A DNA stretch of 64,000 nt from Planctomycetota bacterium (GTDB taxonomy: Bacteria; Planctomycetota; UBA11346), in assembly GCA_028280785.1 (NCBI GenBank), contig JANQLF010000116.1, positions 23,377-87,376 on the forward strand, read 5' to 3'. Below the pieces are notes generated by a model that was not told the origin of the DNA, did not search any database, and saw only the letters and a program-made list of their open reading frames with translations. Every line of letters starts with the position of its first letter. The stretch's first letter is position 1. This document shows, piece by piece, positions 36,256-44,765 of this stretch. The translations under genes and the position numbers were made by a program.

Positions 36256-36441
36256 ATGGCGGTACAAATTCACTTCAGTAGTGATGACGGTGAAGAGATG
36301 GAAGAGATGTGGTCGAGTCCCGATGCCTTTCACAACTGGGCAATTACTGAGGGCCTCTGCGGATCGTATACCGTTTATGAAGAGGATGAGGATGGCGACT
36401 GGATGGTAACCCTTAAAGGTCGGGTTGAAGGCGGACAATAA
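36256..36441 (+). CDS. Small acidic protein of unknown function
   Basis: A 61-residue protein rich in Glu, Asp and Trp. The frame is open from 36163, but that would overlap the divergent lipase start, and the composition before residue 32 is unlike the rest, so ATG 36256 is preferred. It ends 1 base before the next gene. I recognise no family. It is plausible as the first member of the run of small genes to 37725. Confidence 0.6.
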   Translation: MAVQIHFSSDDGEEMEEMWSSPDAFHNWAITEGLCGSYTVYEEDEDGDWMVTLKGRVEGGQ

Positions 36442-36442
36442 T

Positions 36443-36922
36443 ATGGCAGTAACCGGCGTTTTGATCGAATTAAATCAATTACTTGTTGATGGACAGGTAG
36501 CAGATGATGCAGCCTTTCAATTAAACCGATTAAATAAAGCGGGCGTTGCTTTGGCCTTGGTGACGCAGGATCAACAAGCAGATGCTGAAGCTGATGTTTC
36601 CTCAATAAGTGCAGATATTCCAACGCTATCAGTATTTGGTTTGGCTGATGATGCGCCCGCCTCATGGCAGTGGCCTAAGCCAGCACAATTATTGCGTGCC
36701 TGTACTGAAAATGATATCGATATATTTAATTCTTGGGTTATTGGTACCTCGCATGATTTATTCCGCGCAGCGAGTCAGGCTGGATTACTTGGTGGTATTT
36801 ATATCGGTGATGACATGCCTGCAGAAAATCTTGGTCTACAGGTTTTAAATCATGCGCTGTCACTTGGAGATGCGCCGCGTGTTATGATTCCACCACAGGG
36901 TGGATGCTGGCACGATCATTAG
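36443..36922 (+). CDS. HAD-like protein lacking the catalytic aspartates
   Basis: About 159 residues starting at ATG 36443, with AAGGCGG about 8 bases upstream. The layout resembles a small HAD phosphatase: a first strand G-V-L-I-E-L-N-Q-L-L-V-D-G, a helix, and a late I-Y-I-G-D-D-M-P-A-E-N-L-G-L segment like HAD motif IV. The first motif reads E-x-N instead of the nucleophile D-x-D, so phosphatase activity is unlikely. It may be a binding or regulatory HAD relative. The family assignment is tentative. Confidence 0.6.
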   Translation: MAVTGVLIELNQLLVDGQVADDAAFQLNRLNKAGVALALVTQDQQADAEADVSSISADIPTLSVFGLADDAPASWQWPKPAQLLRACTENDIDIFNSWVIGTSHDLFRAASQAGLLGGIYIGDDMPAENLGLQVLNHALSLGDAPRVMIPPQGGCWHDH

Positions 36923-36931
36923 TGGTGTGTT

Positions 36932-37336
36932 ATGTGGCAAACTGCAATTGTTCTTAGTATCGTCGGTGCATTAATACTTATACAGCTCTATCGTATGACG
37001 CGCGGTTTTCGTCGTTATACCGCACGTGAATCACAACAGGCAAGCTGGATGCACTTGTTTCCCGTCAAAGAGCATCAAGAGCTCGTCCATCTCATGCTTG
37101 AAGGTTTTAGTCGCTCGTTTCTATTTCCTGTTAGTGCTTGTTGGCACTTTCGCCCCGATGATAAAATCGCAGATATTTTAGCGACGACTGATAATAATCA
37201 CACTGATCATTTACAATACGATATGTTTCAAGTGGTTTTACAAGACCTTGGTTTAGAAGAGCGTCCACGATTTGAAGAAGTGGATTTACGCACAGTAGCT
37301 GAATTACTCATAGCAGCACGATTTAATAAGCCATGA
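36932..37336 (+). CDS. Membrane-anchored protein of unknown function
   Basis: A 134-residue protein with one N-terminal membrane helix (residues about 4-20) and a soluble part of about 110 residues with W-x-F-R-P-D-D and D-L-G-L-E-E motifs. It starts 9 bases after the HAD-like gene and overlaps the next gene by 4 bases, so it belongs to the same operon. No known family is recognised. Confidence 0.75.
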   Translation: MWQTAIVLSIVGALILIQLYRMTRGFRRYTARESQQASWMHLFPVKEHQELVHLMLEGFSRSFLFPVSACWHFRPDDKIADILATTDNNHTDHLQYDMFQVVLQDLGLEERPRFEEVDLRTVAELLIAARFNKP

Positions 37337-37725
37337 GTGACAAAGAGAATGCCTTTGCTGCGCCACAAAATGATGAGCAAGCGCCGCATAATGACGCTGA
37401 ATCATTAATTAAAATTCCACACCATCTTGCTAAGTGGTTCAATGCGATCGGTACGATTTTTCTTGCTGCATCGGTGTACTTATTTAGTAAGGCCGTCGAC
37501 GATATGAGTGCCTTGTATTATGTTCGACTCTTGACCTTCATTGTTGGCTTAACGGCTATGATTATCACCTTTATGTTGAAACCGACCTTAATGACCAGAG
37601 ACGAGGCACAGCGTTATTATCAAGAGCGCATTGCAGCCAATCCTGAGCGACGTTCAACATTTTTTCCAGCCACAATTGTGATCGTTATTTTACTGATTGC
37701 GTTGTTAATTTTGTTAAGCGATTAA
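37333..37725 (+). CDS. Three-helix membrane protein of unknown function
   Basis: A 130-residue protein with a charged N-terminus of about 30 residues and three hydrophobic helices at roughly 38-53, 65-82 and 108-128. It overlaps the preceding gene by ATGA, and its stop shares TTAA with the stop of the convergent MFS-HEAT gene. No family is recognised. Confidence 0.78.
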   Translation: MSDKENAFAAPQNDEQAPHNDAESLIKIPHHLAKWFNAIGTIFLAASVYLFSKAVDDMSALYYVRLLTFIVGLTAMIITFMLKPTLMTRDEAQRYYQERIAANPERRSTFFPATIVIVILLIALLILLSD

Positions 37726-40163
37726 ACCCAGTTGTGAATAAAAAAGATACCCAATAAAAGATCGCTCGCTTCTCGTTTGCCAAAGCCACAGTCTCGCCAA
37801 TTTTGCCTGAGTAAATCTAAATACCAAACTCCAACACCAAATCGCTGATTACGCCAAATTAAATCATCGATCAATGCTTTGGCATCACCGCCGAATTGAA
37901 TGCCGTAATGGAAGGCCGAGAGTCCAATGGCCATATCAAAAAGCGCATCCGCTGCAGCTTGATTGTCATGAACTTCATAAGCGTGCTCAAAATCCTTGCT
38001 GCGTTTAATTAGCCATGCCTGCGCTTCTTCTAAATTGGGATCTTTGCATTTGCGAACATGCTTGCGGATATCTTTGGACATGCTCTCCACGGCAGTGCCG
38101 GGTTCCTCAGATTCGCGATGGAGTTCTTGATAGAAACGTTCCGGTTCACCAAGCAGGTCACCAATCGCAACGGTTAAACTGCGCTTTAAAATCGGATTAT
38201 TCGTTTCTTTCATGCGCGGTAATATGTCATAAATGGCTGCAATTTCGCCAAGGCGTGCCAAGGCTTCGCTTGAAGCGCTGAGAACTTTGGTGTCTTTACT
38301 GTGGTGTAAAATATTGAGTAATGATTTTGCGGCGCGGCGATCGCCGATCCAACCAAGCGTGCGCGCTGATTCACTTTGTGTTTCGCGGTCGTGATGATCG
38401 AGTTGACCGATTAAGGCATCGACAGATCTGGTGTTAGCACTTTTGCGAAGCGCGCGTGCAATATGAGGATTTAAATCAGTGTGTGGATCATCGAGTTTAC
38501 ATATTAACGCATCGATAGCATCGGGGCTACCAATGGCGCCGAGGGCATAAACAGCCTGCTCACGTACATCGGTGGAGGCATCATCAAGTTGCTGAATTAA
38601 ATCACTAACCGCAATAGCAGTATGTTGTTGACCGAGGGTGCGCGCTGATGCAGCCCGGGCTCCTGGATTTTTACCACGACTGAGCATATAAATGTGATAA
38701 ATAGATTTGCCGAGTCGTAGTGGATTGAGAACTATCAGTCGTTTTAAAGCATCGCTAATACTCAGTTCGTTGGCGCAGGGGCGAATAAAAAATAATAAGG
38801 GCGCAGCAACCAAAACCGTAACGGTGAAAAACCCAATCATTTGCAAATGAATAAAATCAAGTGGCATCCCTAGCGGTAAGATAATTTCACTTGGATAGGC
38901 TTGCATATAATCAATGAGTGTACCGCCGATGATAGGACCGATGGCACCAGCGACACCAATGATGGTCATGAAGACGGCCATCGCTAAGGAGCGACCTGCT
39001 TTCGGTGAGAGAGAGGTGCATAAGTTTAATTGTGAAAGCATGACGCCAGAGCCAAAGGCACCACCTAAAAAGAACCCAGGCATCATCAGCCACACAATAT
39101 TTGGCATGACATAATTATTAAGCCATGGGATGTGTGCGCAGATTGAATTAACGACTGGAATATTTGCACTCAGCGTACTGATGCTATTGGTGCCCGGCAT
39201 GGCTAAAAACCAGGTTAAGCCAATAAAAACACAACAGACCATTGAAATAATGCCGAAGATACGTGAGCCGATGCGATCAATAATGTAGCCCCACATCATC
39301 GAGGTGCAGACTGCTCCAAGTGAGGCGACAATCATTAATAAAGCTTGTTGTGAATAGGTGACTTGAAAGCTGCGCTCTAAATAAATAACACCAAAAGCCC
39401 CAACGATACCCGCACCAAAGGCCCAGGCAGCCATCGATAAACACAATAGTAAAAAGTCGCGTTGCTTCAGCGGTTCGAGGATGCGCTTGCTAAACGATTC
39501 ATGAGGATTGCTGTTAATCGCCTTGGGTTCAGGTACGCGCAAATGAATCACTAAATCAATGGCCCCTAAAATTATGGCTACACCAAAGACAACGATAAAG
39601 CCAATGTTTTGTCCATCATACGTATCTAAAATAAATCCAGCAAATGCAGCAGCTACTAAACCAGCAAAGGTGATCCATAATTGACGACTAGCCCAAAAAC
39701 GGCTGCGTTTTTTATCTGGCACTAAGTCTGCCATCCAGCTCAGCCATAATGGCGCAGACATATGTCCCAACGCAAAACTACAGGCCAAGGTAATAATTGT
39801 AATCCAGGCAACGGTACTGAGATCCATGCCCATCATTAATGCGGCTAGAGGAATTAATAATAATAAACGATGCAGTAATGCTAAATAAAACCAAATGTAT
39901 TTGCGACTATTGGAACGTTCGGCCCATAAGGTAGCTGGTATTTGCACGCACATAGTTATTTGAAAACAAGTACCAATTAAACCAATCATCAAGCCACTGG
40001 CACCAAGATGTTCCATGAACATGGCCATCGGAAATTGCAGCACATAGGTAATCCAAATGATCCCAATAGATCCGGCTAGGACATTTAAACGAAGTCCTTG
40101 GCGAATACGACGATGGCTTATGTGATCGCCTTGCGGCGTCAGTAGGGCCTGGGATATACTCAT
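37722..40163 (-). CDS. MFS transporter fused to HEAT-repeat domain
   Basis: About 813 residues. Residues about 20-465 form a 12-helix major-facilitator domain with an A-D-L-V-P-D-K-K-R-S-R-F loop after helix 4-5. From about 500 the protein is soluble and contains PBS/HEAT-like repeats (D-V-R-E-Q-A-V-Y-A-L-G-A-I-G, then similar 30-residue units with A-R-A-L and A-R-T-L-G). A further helical region runs to the end. HEAT repeats usually bind proteins, so transport may be coupled to a partner. ATG 40163 is used; a TTG at 40178 would add five residues. The transported compound is unknown. Confidence 0.85.
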   Translation of the reverse strand: MSISQALLTPQGDHISHRRIRQGLRLNVLAGSIGIIWITYVLQFPMAMFMEHLGASGLMIGLIGTCFQITMCVQIPATLWAERSNSRKYIWFYLALLHRLLLLIPLAALMMGMDLSTVAWITIITLACSFALGHMSAPLWLSWMADLVPDKKRSRFWASRQLWITFAGLVAAAFAGFILDTYDGQNIGFIVVFGVAIILGAIDLVIHLRVPEPKAINSNPHESFSKRILEPLKQRDFLLLCLSMAAWAFGAGIVGAFGVIYLERSFQVTYSQQALLMIVASLGAVCTSMMWGYIIDRIGSRIFGIISMVCCVFIGLTWFLAMPGTNSISTLSANIPVVNSICAHIPWLNNYVMPNIVWLMMPGFFLGGAFGSGVMLSQLNLCTSLSPKAGRSLAMAVFMTIIGVAGAIGPIIGGTLIDYMQAYPSEIILPLGMPLDFIHLQMIGFFTVTVLVAAPLLFFIRPCANELSISDALKRLIVLNPLRLGKSIYHIYMLSRGKNPGARAASARTLGQQHTAIAVSDLIQQLDDASTDVREQAVYALGAIGSPDAIDALICKLDDPHTDLNPHIARALRKSANTRSVDALIGQLDHHDRETQSESARTLGWIGDRRAAKSLLNILHHSKDTKVLSASSEALARLGEIAAIYDILPRMKETNNPILKRSLTVAIGDLLGEPERFYQELHRESEEPGTAVESMSKDIRKHVRKCKDPNLEEAQAWLIKRSKDFEHAYEVHDNQAAADALFDMAIGLSAFHYGIQFGGDAKALIDDLIWRNQRFGVGVWYLDLLRQNWRDCGFGKREASDLLLGIFFIHNWV

Positions 40164-40287
40164 AATACTATGCACCAATAACGAAATGCAGTGATAAAAA
40201 AATGTATATTACAATTACAAGAACAATTAAAATAAAGATTCTGAACGCCGACTTGTATACGTCGGGAACTCAGTGTCTACTCTTTAT

Positions 40288-40389
40288 TTCGGGGCTACGC
40301 CCCGGTCCCCCGCATGCTTTGTCTTCTCTAATTTTTTCCGTTACACTCCAAAAATTCCCTCGCATGTAGCTCGGACCGTTCATCGGCGC
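40288..40389 (-). repeat. Dispersed structured repeat, family 1, copy D
   Basis: The consensus reads on the minus strand. The terminal hairpin is CGGGGC-tac-GCCCCG at 40290-40304, and the central stem pairs 40330-40336 (AATTTTT) with 40350-40356 (AAAAATT) around 13 bases. TAGCTCGGACCG and a CGGCG end follow. This copy has the opposite orientation to the others relative to the nearest gene end (the YacP-like gene stop at 40417). A separate hairpin, AAGCTGC-ttac-GCAGCTT, lies at 40394-40411. Confidence 0.8.
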
Positions 40390-40416
40390 AGGCAAGCTGC
40401 TTACGCAGCTTAAAAA

Positions 40417-40908
40417 CTAGGCGTTAAATTGATCAGTCCAAAAATCGATTTCATCTTGCGATGGTGGTAATTCATCAATACCGGGCTTATTATCTGGTAT
40501 ATCGTGTAGTGAATGTAAAAAGTCTACTACCGGTAGTATTTGCGCACCGAACGATTTAACCCGTGTTTGTAAATGACGGTCGTCAGTGACGACGGTAATT
40601 AAAGATTTATCTTGATAACTTAACCATTCATTGATGCAGTCATCGGCACTGCGGGTGCCGCTGTAATGTATGGATAAGGTGCCGTGATGTTGGCGACGTT
40701 CTTCACCACCGGGACCGCCATCATAAAAAATATGACAGTTATCACGGTCGCCGATTTTTAATTCGAAGGCACGGCGTGCACGCTCGGGATCATCGTGCAT
40801 TAAATGACGGAGTTCGGGATCTTGAAAACAAACATTGTGGCCATCAATGACCAAGAGGCGTTGTCGATGTAATTTCTTTTTATGCCGCCGGCTCATCTTC
40901 GTGGCCAT
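40417..40908 (-). CDS. YacP/NYN-domain ribonuclease-like protein
   Basis: A 163-residue protein with a basic N-terminus and a NYN/PIN-type nuclease fold. Acidic metal-binding sites are visible in V-I-D-G-H-N-V, R-S-A-D-D-C-I and V-V-T-D-D-R. The closest match by motif is YacP (Rae1), a ribosome-associated endoribonuclease; this is a family-level call. Its first 29 bases overlap the 3' end of the ABC ATPase gene; starting at the second ATG (40896) would shorten the overlap. Confidence 0.82.
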   Translation of the reverse strand: MATKMSRRHKKKLHRQRLLVIDGHNVCFQDPELRHLMHDDPERARRAFELKIGDRDNCHIFYDGGPGGEERRQHHGTLSIHYSGTRSADDCINEWLSYQDKSLITVVTDDRHLQTRVKSFGAQILPVVDFLHSLHDIPDNKPGIDELPPSQDEIDFWTDQFNA

Positions 40909-41608
40909 CGGTTAAACTGAGAAAGCGTTGTTCCAAACTTTGATCACCGCGTAGTTCATCAATTTTACCACGGGCAATGACACAACCATGATCCATAACG
41001 GTGATACGATCGGCAACATTTTCGACAGCAGCCAAGGTGTGCGTACTCATTAATACTGCGCCGCCATCTTTGGCAAAGTTTTGTAATAGTTCGAGTACGA
41101 TACGGATATGTTTTGGATCTAAACCGACTAAAGGTTCATCGACAATTAAAAATTTTGGCTGATGTAAAATAGCAGCAGCAAGGACAACACGTTGGCGCAT
41201 ACCATGTGAATATCCTTCAGCCAGTTGGTCAATAAATTCATCTAAAGAGAATTGTTGACAGACTTCGACAAAACGTTTTTCATAAACAGATGGCTCGAGA
41301 CCATAAATGCGCCCAGTAAAATCTAGAAACTCGCGGCCAGTTAGTCGTTCATATAAGTAGGGTTCATCGGGAACATAGGCGATGGAACGTCGTGCTGAAA
41401 TTCCATCGGTTACCACATCAAAGCCGTTAATGGTAATACTGCCTGAATCAGGGATTAGCAGTGATGTGCACATTTTAATCGTGGTAGTTTTGCCAGCGCC
41501 ATTTGGTCCAAGAAAGGCATGAATTTCACCAGCTGGAATCTCTAAACTTAAATCATCAACTGCTTTGACGGTTCCAAAGGTTTTGGTTACATTTTTGATG
41601 TTAAGCAC
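40880..41608 (-). CDS. ABC-2-type transporter ATPase
   Basis: A 242-residue ATPase. It has Walker A G-P-N-G-A-G-K-T-T near residue 38, the signature Y-S-H-G-M-R-Q, Walker B L-I-V-D-E-P-L-V-G-L-D and the switch S-T-H-T-L. This CcmA-like subclass normally pairs with a separate ABC-2 permease for export of drugs, polysaccharide or lipids. No permease gene is adjacent, so the partner lies elsewhere. The start is GTG at 41608. Confidence 0.92.
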   Translation of the reverse strand: MLNIKNVTKTFGTVKAVDDLSLEIPAGEIHAFLGPNGAGKTTTIKMCTSLLIPDSGSITINGFDVVTDGISARRSIAYVPDEPYLYERLTGREFLDFTGRIYGLEPSVYEKRFVEVCQQFSLDEFIDQLAEGYSHGMRQRVVLAAAILHQPKFLIVDEPLVGLDPKHIRIVLELLQNFAKDGGAVLMSTHTLAAVENVADRITVMDHGCVIARGKIDELRGDQSLEQRFLSLTDGHEDEPAA

Positions 41609-41682
41609 GGCTCTAGTCTATGACAGATGTTTGACTTCACAATGAGGAGATGGCGGTATAGTAGCCGCGAGGTGCATATGCT

Positions 41683-43986
41683 ATGATTCGTTTGCTAATA
41701 TTTATCTTTCTGTTGAGCATCAGTTATACTTGTCAGTTGCGAGCTGCTGAACAACAGACCTTTCATTTAGATGATTTGCTTGGAATGGAAATCAAAGGGA
41801 ATCATGGGATACCAAAGAAATATTTTCTTGATGCAATTCTTGTTAATGAGCGCATCACCCATGTTCGAGCACCGAGCAAGGATGCATTGGCTAAAGTTTT
41901 GGATGAAAACTTTCGAACTTGGTTAAAGAGTATTGGATATAACGAAATAAATTTAAATGTGACCTACAATAGTGATGGTATTGTCGTTGATGCTCAAGTT
42001 GGGAAACAATATGTTTTAAAGAAAATAGAGATTAGTGGTGATAGTCCGGTTGATAAAGAATTAATTAGAAAGGTGTTGACCAACGAGGTGGATCGCTCGA
42101 GTGGGTTGCCTTTAACAGGAAATGTTTTGATAGAAAGTGGTTCATCGCCTCTTCGCCCTTTGTGGACAATAGGTAAACCAGCAGACTTGAATGATAAGGC
42201 CTTAAGAAAGACAGAAGTTTATGTTGATAATTTATTTTGGTTTAATGGATACAAAGGTGCACAGATCATATGCTCATCAGTGTTTAATGACAAGGATGGT
42301 TCTATAACATTGGACATACAAGTCGTAAACAAGGGACAAGTACAAAAGTTAGAAGGCATTGAAATTAAAGGGTTGAATGAAGATCAGGCGAAGCTGTGCA
42401 AGCAGTGGTTATATAAAGCATGTGAAATAAGCGAAGATACTTTATTTACCAATGAACTTATTATCAAACTATATAAAACATGTTATAATAGCGGTCGTTT
42501 TTTGAAGGTAACAAATAAAACAGACCCGTCACAAAAAGATAATATCATTCGTTTAGACTTGGTCAGTCATGAAGGACTTCCCCAATTTGGACAAGACCCC
42601 ATTCCTGGACTTCAGCGATTGCTGAATGCGAATTTGGCATTGTTGAAAGGTTTCAAGTCAGGGGAAAAGCAAATACGCACATCGCTTGGTGTACCTCAGT
42701 TGAAATTAAAAGTAGAGATCTTAGCTGCTATTCATGGTTTACAGGTCAAATGGTATCAAGAAGAGTCTAAATTTAGTGGCACTGTGTGTGCATCGAATGA
42801 CGAATTCGTCATATATTTTTCTGAAAATCTAATTGGTGTGTGGGATATATCACAGCACAATTTACAATTTAAATCTGAATTGATAACAGAGCCGTCAGAC
42901 AAAGGTTTGGATGGTGCTAATAGTTTTGTGCTAAACGCTTCATTTGGTTCAGCACAGAAAAAACAATCGATTAATTGGGTGTTTAAAATAGATCCTTCAA
43001 GTTGGACCACTCTCATGGCCAGAAAAAAAGTAAAATTGGGGTCTGAAAAAAATGAATATGAAATTACAGGTGAAGGAAAGCTCTTTATCAATGATAATGA
43101 TGAATTCACCCGGTTAAAGGCAGTTGAGAAGAAAGTAGATATCGAAGTGACTTTAGAAGAGAAAAAGGAATCGGATTGGATCGACAGATTCGAATCTGCT
43201 GGCCTTAGAACTCACGTTACCGCCCGTGCCTTGGAAAATATCGGGTCTGCTTTGCAGATGATGGAGCAGAATTCGGAAGAAGAAGTTACAGATTTTATTA
43301 GATGGTGTTCGATTATATTACGTAGTGGCGCGGTGAAATTTATGTTCGAGGCACTTCAGGACAATAAAGGAGATGGTCCTGATATAAAATCAAATCCATA
43401 TGGAGACTTCACTGATCTACAAAGTCGTTCTTTATTGGATTTAATTAAAGTGTTTTCATCTCAATTTCTAATTGCCACATATCAAGATTACGATGCTAAC
43501 TTCTGGCCAGGGATATATGTTCGTGCAATTCATTCGTATATGCTGCGTCGTGGGGATTGGTTTGGTACATATATTAATAAATTAACACGGGTGCATTTGG
43601 GTCCAGTGGCTTGTTTGGCTACTATTAAAACGTTGAGCGCTGGTCCTCAAAGTCCGCAAATTAAAAAGTTTTGTGAACAGTTGGCACGACATGGACTGAA
43701 TTCATTAACTGAAGAGCGTTTTGTGTATGATATGTCTGTATTATTGCCAGATAGCTTGGCGGCTAAATTTTTTACAGGCCTCAAACGATCGGAAATAGAT
43801 GCGCATCAAGTACCAACTTCTCATAAAGTATTTGTTGATCAGTTTTTGGTGCGTTGCCGTGCTTGGGATGGTAAAGATCCCATAGAAGTGCACGGAATGC
43901 GCACTGCATTGTTCAAATATGTTTGGAAAAACGGCGCGAAAGAATTTTTAAACGAGCAGTTAAAGGAAAGCGTATTACTGCCATAA
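41683..43986 (+). CDS. Secreted protein with POTRA-like repeats
   Basis: A 767-residue exported protein (signal peptide to about residue 21, GAGG about 9 bases before ATG). Residues about 25-290 contain two or three POTRA-like units with the BamA-type pattern: Y-V-L-K-K-I-E-I-S-G-D-S-x-V-D-K-E-L-I and I-E-I-K-G-L-N-E-D. The rest has no run of amphipathic strands typical of a 16-strand outer-membrane barrel. It instead holds a mixed alpha-beta and helical region, so it is not an ordinary BamA. The DNA looks more AT-rich than its neighbours. It lies 76 bases upstream of a two-component system, which may regulate or sense it. Confidence 0.75.
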   Translation: MIRLLIFIFLLSISYTCQLRAAEQQTFHLDDLLGMEIKGNHGIPKKYFLDAILVNERITHVRAPSKDALAKVLDENFRTWLKSIGYNEINLNVTYNSDGIVVDAQVGKQYVLKKIEISGDSPVDKELIRKVLTNEVDRSSGLPLTGNVLIESGSSPLRPLWTIGKPADLNDKALRKTEVYVDNLFWFNGYKGAQIICSSVFNDKDGSITLDIQVVNKGQVQKLEGIEIKGLNEDQAKLCKQWLYKACEISEDTLFTNELIIKLYKTCYNSGRFLKVTNKTDPSQKDNIIRLDLVSHEGLPQFGQDPIPGLQRLLNANLALLKGFKSGEKQIRTSLGVPQLKLKVEILAAIHGLQVKWYQEESKFSGTVCASNDEFVIYFSENLIGVWDISQHNLQFKSELITEPSDKGLDGANSFVLNASFGSAQKKQSINWVFKIDPSSWTTLMARKKVKLGSEKNEYEITGEGKLFINDNDEFTRLKAVEKKVDIEVTLEEKKESDWIDRFESAGLRTHVTARALENIGSALQMMEQNSEEEVTDFIRWCSIILRSGAVKFMFEALQDNKGDGPDIKSNPYGDFTDLQSRSLLDLIKVFSSQFLIATYQDYDANFWPGIYVRAIHSYMLRRGDWFGTYINKLTRVHLGPVACLATIKTLSAGPQSPQIKKFCEQLARHGLNSLTEERFVYDMSVLLPDSLAAKFFTGLKRSEIDAHQVPTSHKVFVDQFLVRCRAWDGKDPIEVHGMRTALFKYVWKNGAKEFLNEQLKESVLLP

Positions 43987-44062
43987 GTTTTGATAGATAT
44001 TGTATTTAAGAGGTTTACAATTATGTTACACAAAGAATTCGAGAGGTGGCTAGACTAACACA

Positions 44063-44764
44063 ATGAATCAGCGTGTCCTTGTTGTTGAAGATGAAGCAGC
44101 CATTGCCCAGGGTCTTTGTGATTGTCTAGAATTTAACCAATATGAAGTTGAATGGCAGGCCGATGGTAAAAGTGGTCTTGCGGCTGCATTGCATGGTCAA
44201 TTCGATTTACTCTTACTCGACGTCATGTTACCACACGTCAATGGCTTTGACATTTGCAAACAAGTGCGCGAGCAGAAACCAGAACAGGCCATAGTCATGT
44301 TAACGGCAAAGGGTTCTGAAGCAGACATTCTCGAAGGATTTAATCGTGGAGCCGACGATTATATTACTAAGCCGTTTTCAGTCGCACAATTATTAGCACG
44401 CATGCAAGCGCTCATTCGTCGCGCTAAGGAAAGCAACGATGCTGAGGTGATTAGTGTAAGTGAAGATTTTACCATTGGTGCCATTCAGGTACATGTAGAA
44501 TCCTTGCAAATTGTGCATGCAGATAAGACGCAAGATATCAATCGTCGTGATTTGGAGCTGCTGCAATTATTATCAGAAGAACCTGGACGCATTATTAGTA
44601 GGCGTCGTATTTTGCGCGATGTGTTCGGTTATGCCGACCCTGACAATGTGGAGACACGCAGTGTCGATATGCATATTGTGAAGCTTAGAAAAAAATTAGC
44701 TAAAATCATTGATGGTGGTGGCATTGAAACCGTACGCGGTGAGGGTTACCGTTGGGTGGCATAA
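44063..44764 (+). CDS. OmpR-family response regulator
   Basis: A 233-residue protein. The receiver domain holds the acidic pair V-V-E-D-E-A-A, the phospho-acceptor Asp in L-L-L-D-V-M-L-P near residue 53, and the Lys in Y-I-T-K-P-F. The C-terminal winged helix ends R-T-V-like S-V-D-M-H-I-V-K-L-R-K-K-L, the OmpR/PhoB signature. The histidine kinase gene starts 1 base after its stop, so the two form a matched pair. Confidence 0.95.
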   Translation: MNQRVLVVEDEAAIAQGLCDCLEFNQYEVEWQADGKSGLAAALHGQFDLLLLDVMLPHVNGFDICKQVREQKPEQAIVMLTAKGSEADILEGFNRGADDYITKPFSVAQLLARMQALIRRAKESNDAEVISVSEDFTIGAIQVHVESLQIVHADKTQDINRRDLELLQLLSEEPGRIISRRRILRDVFGYADPDNVETRSVDMHIVKLRKKLAKIIDGGGIETVRGEGYRWVA

Positions 44765-44765
44765 G

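Noticed and set aside
40394..40411. AAGCTGC-ttac-GCAGCTT hairpin as the terminator of the YacP-like gene
   Set aside because: On the minus strand the T-run comes before the stem, not after it, so it cannot act as an intrinsic terminator for that gene.
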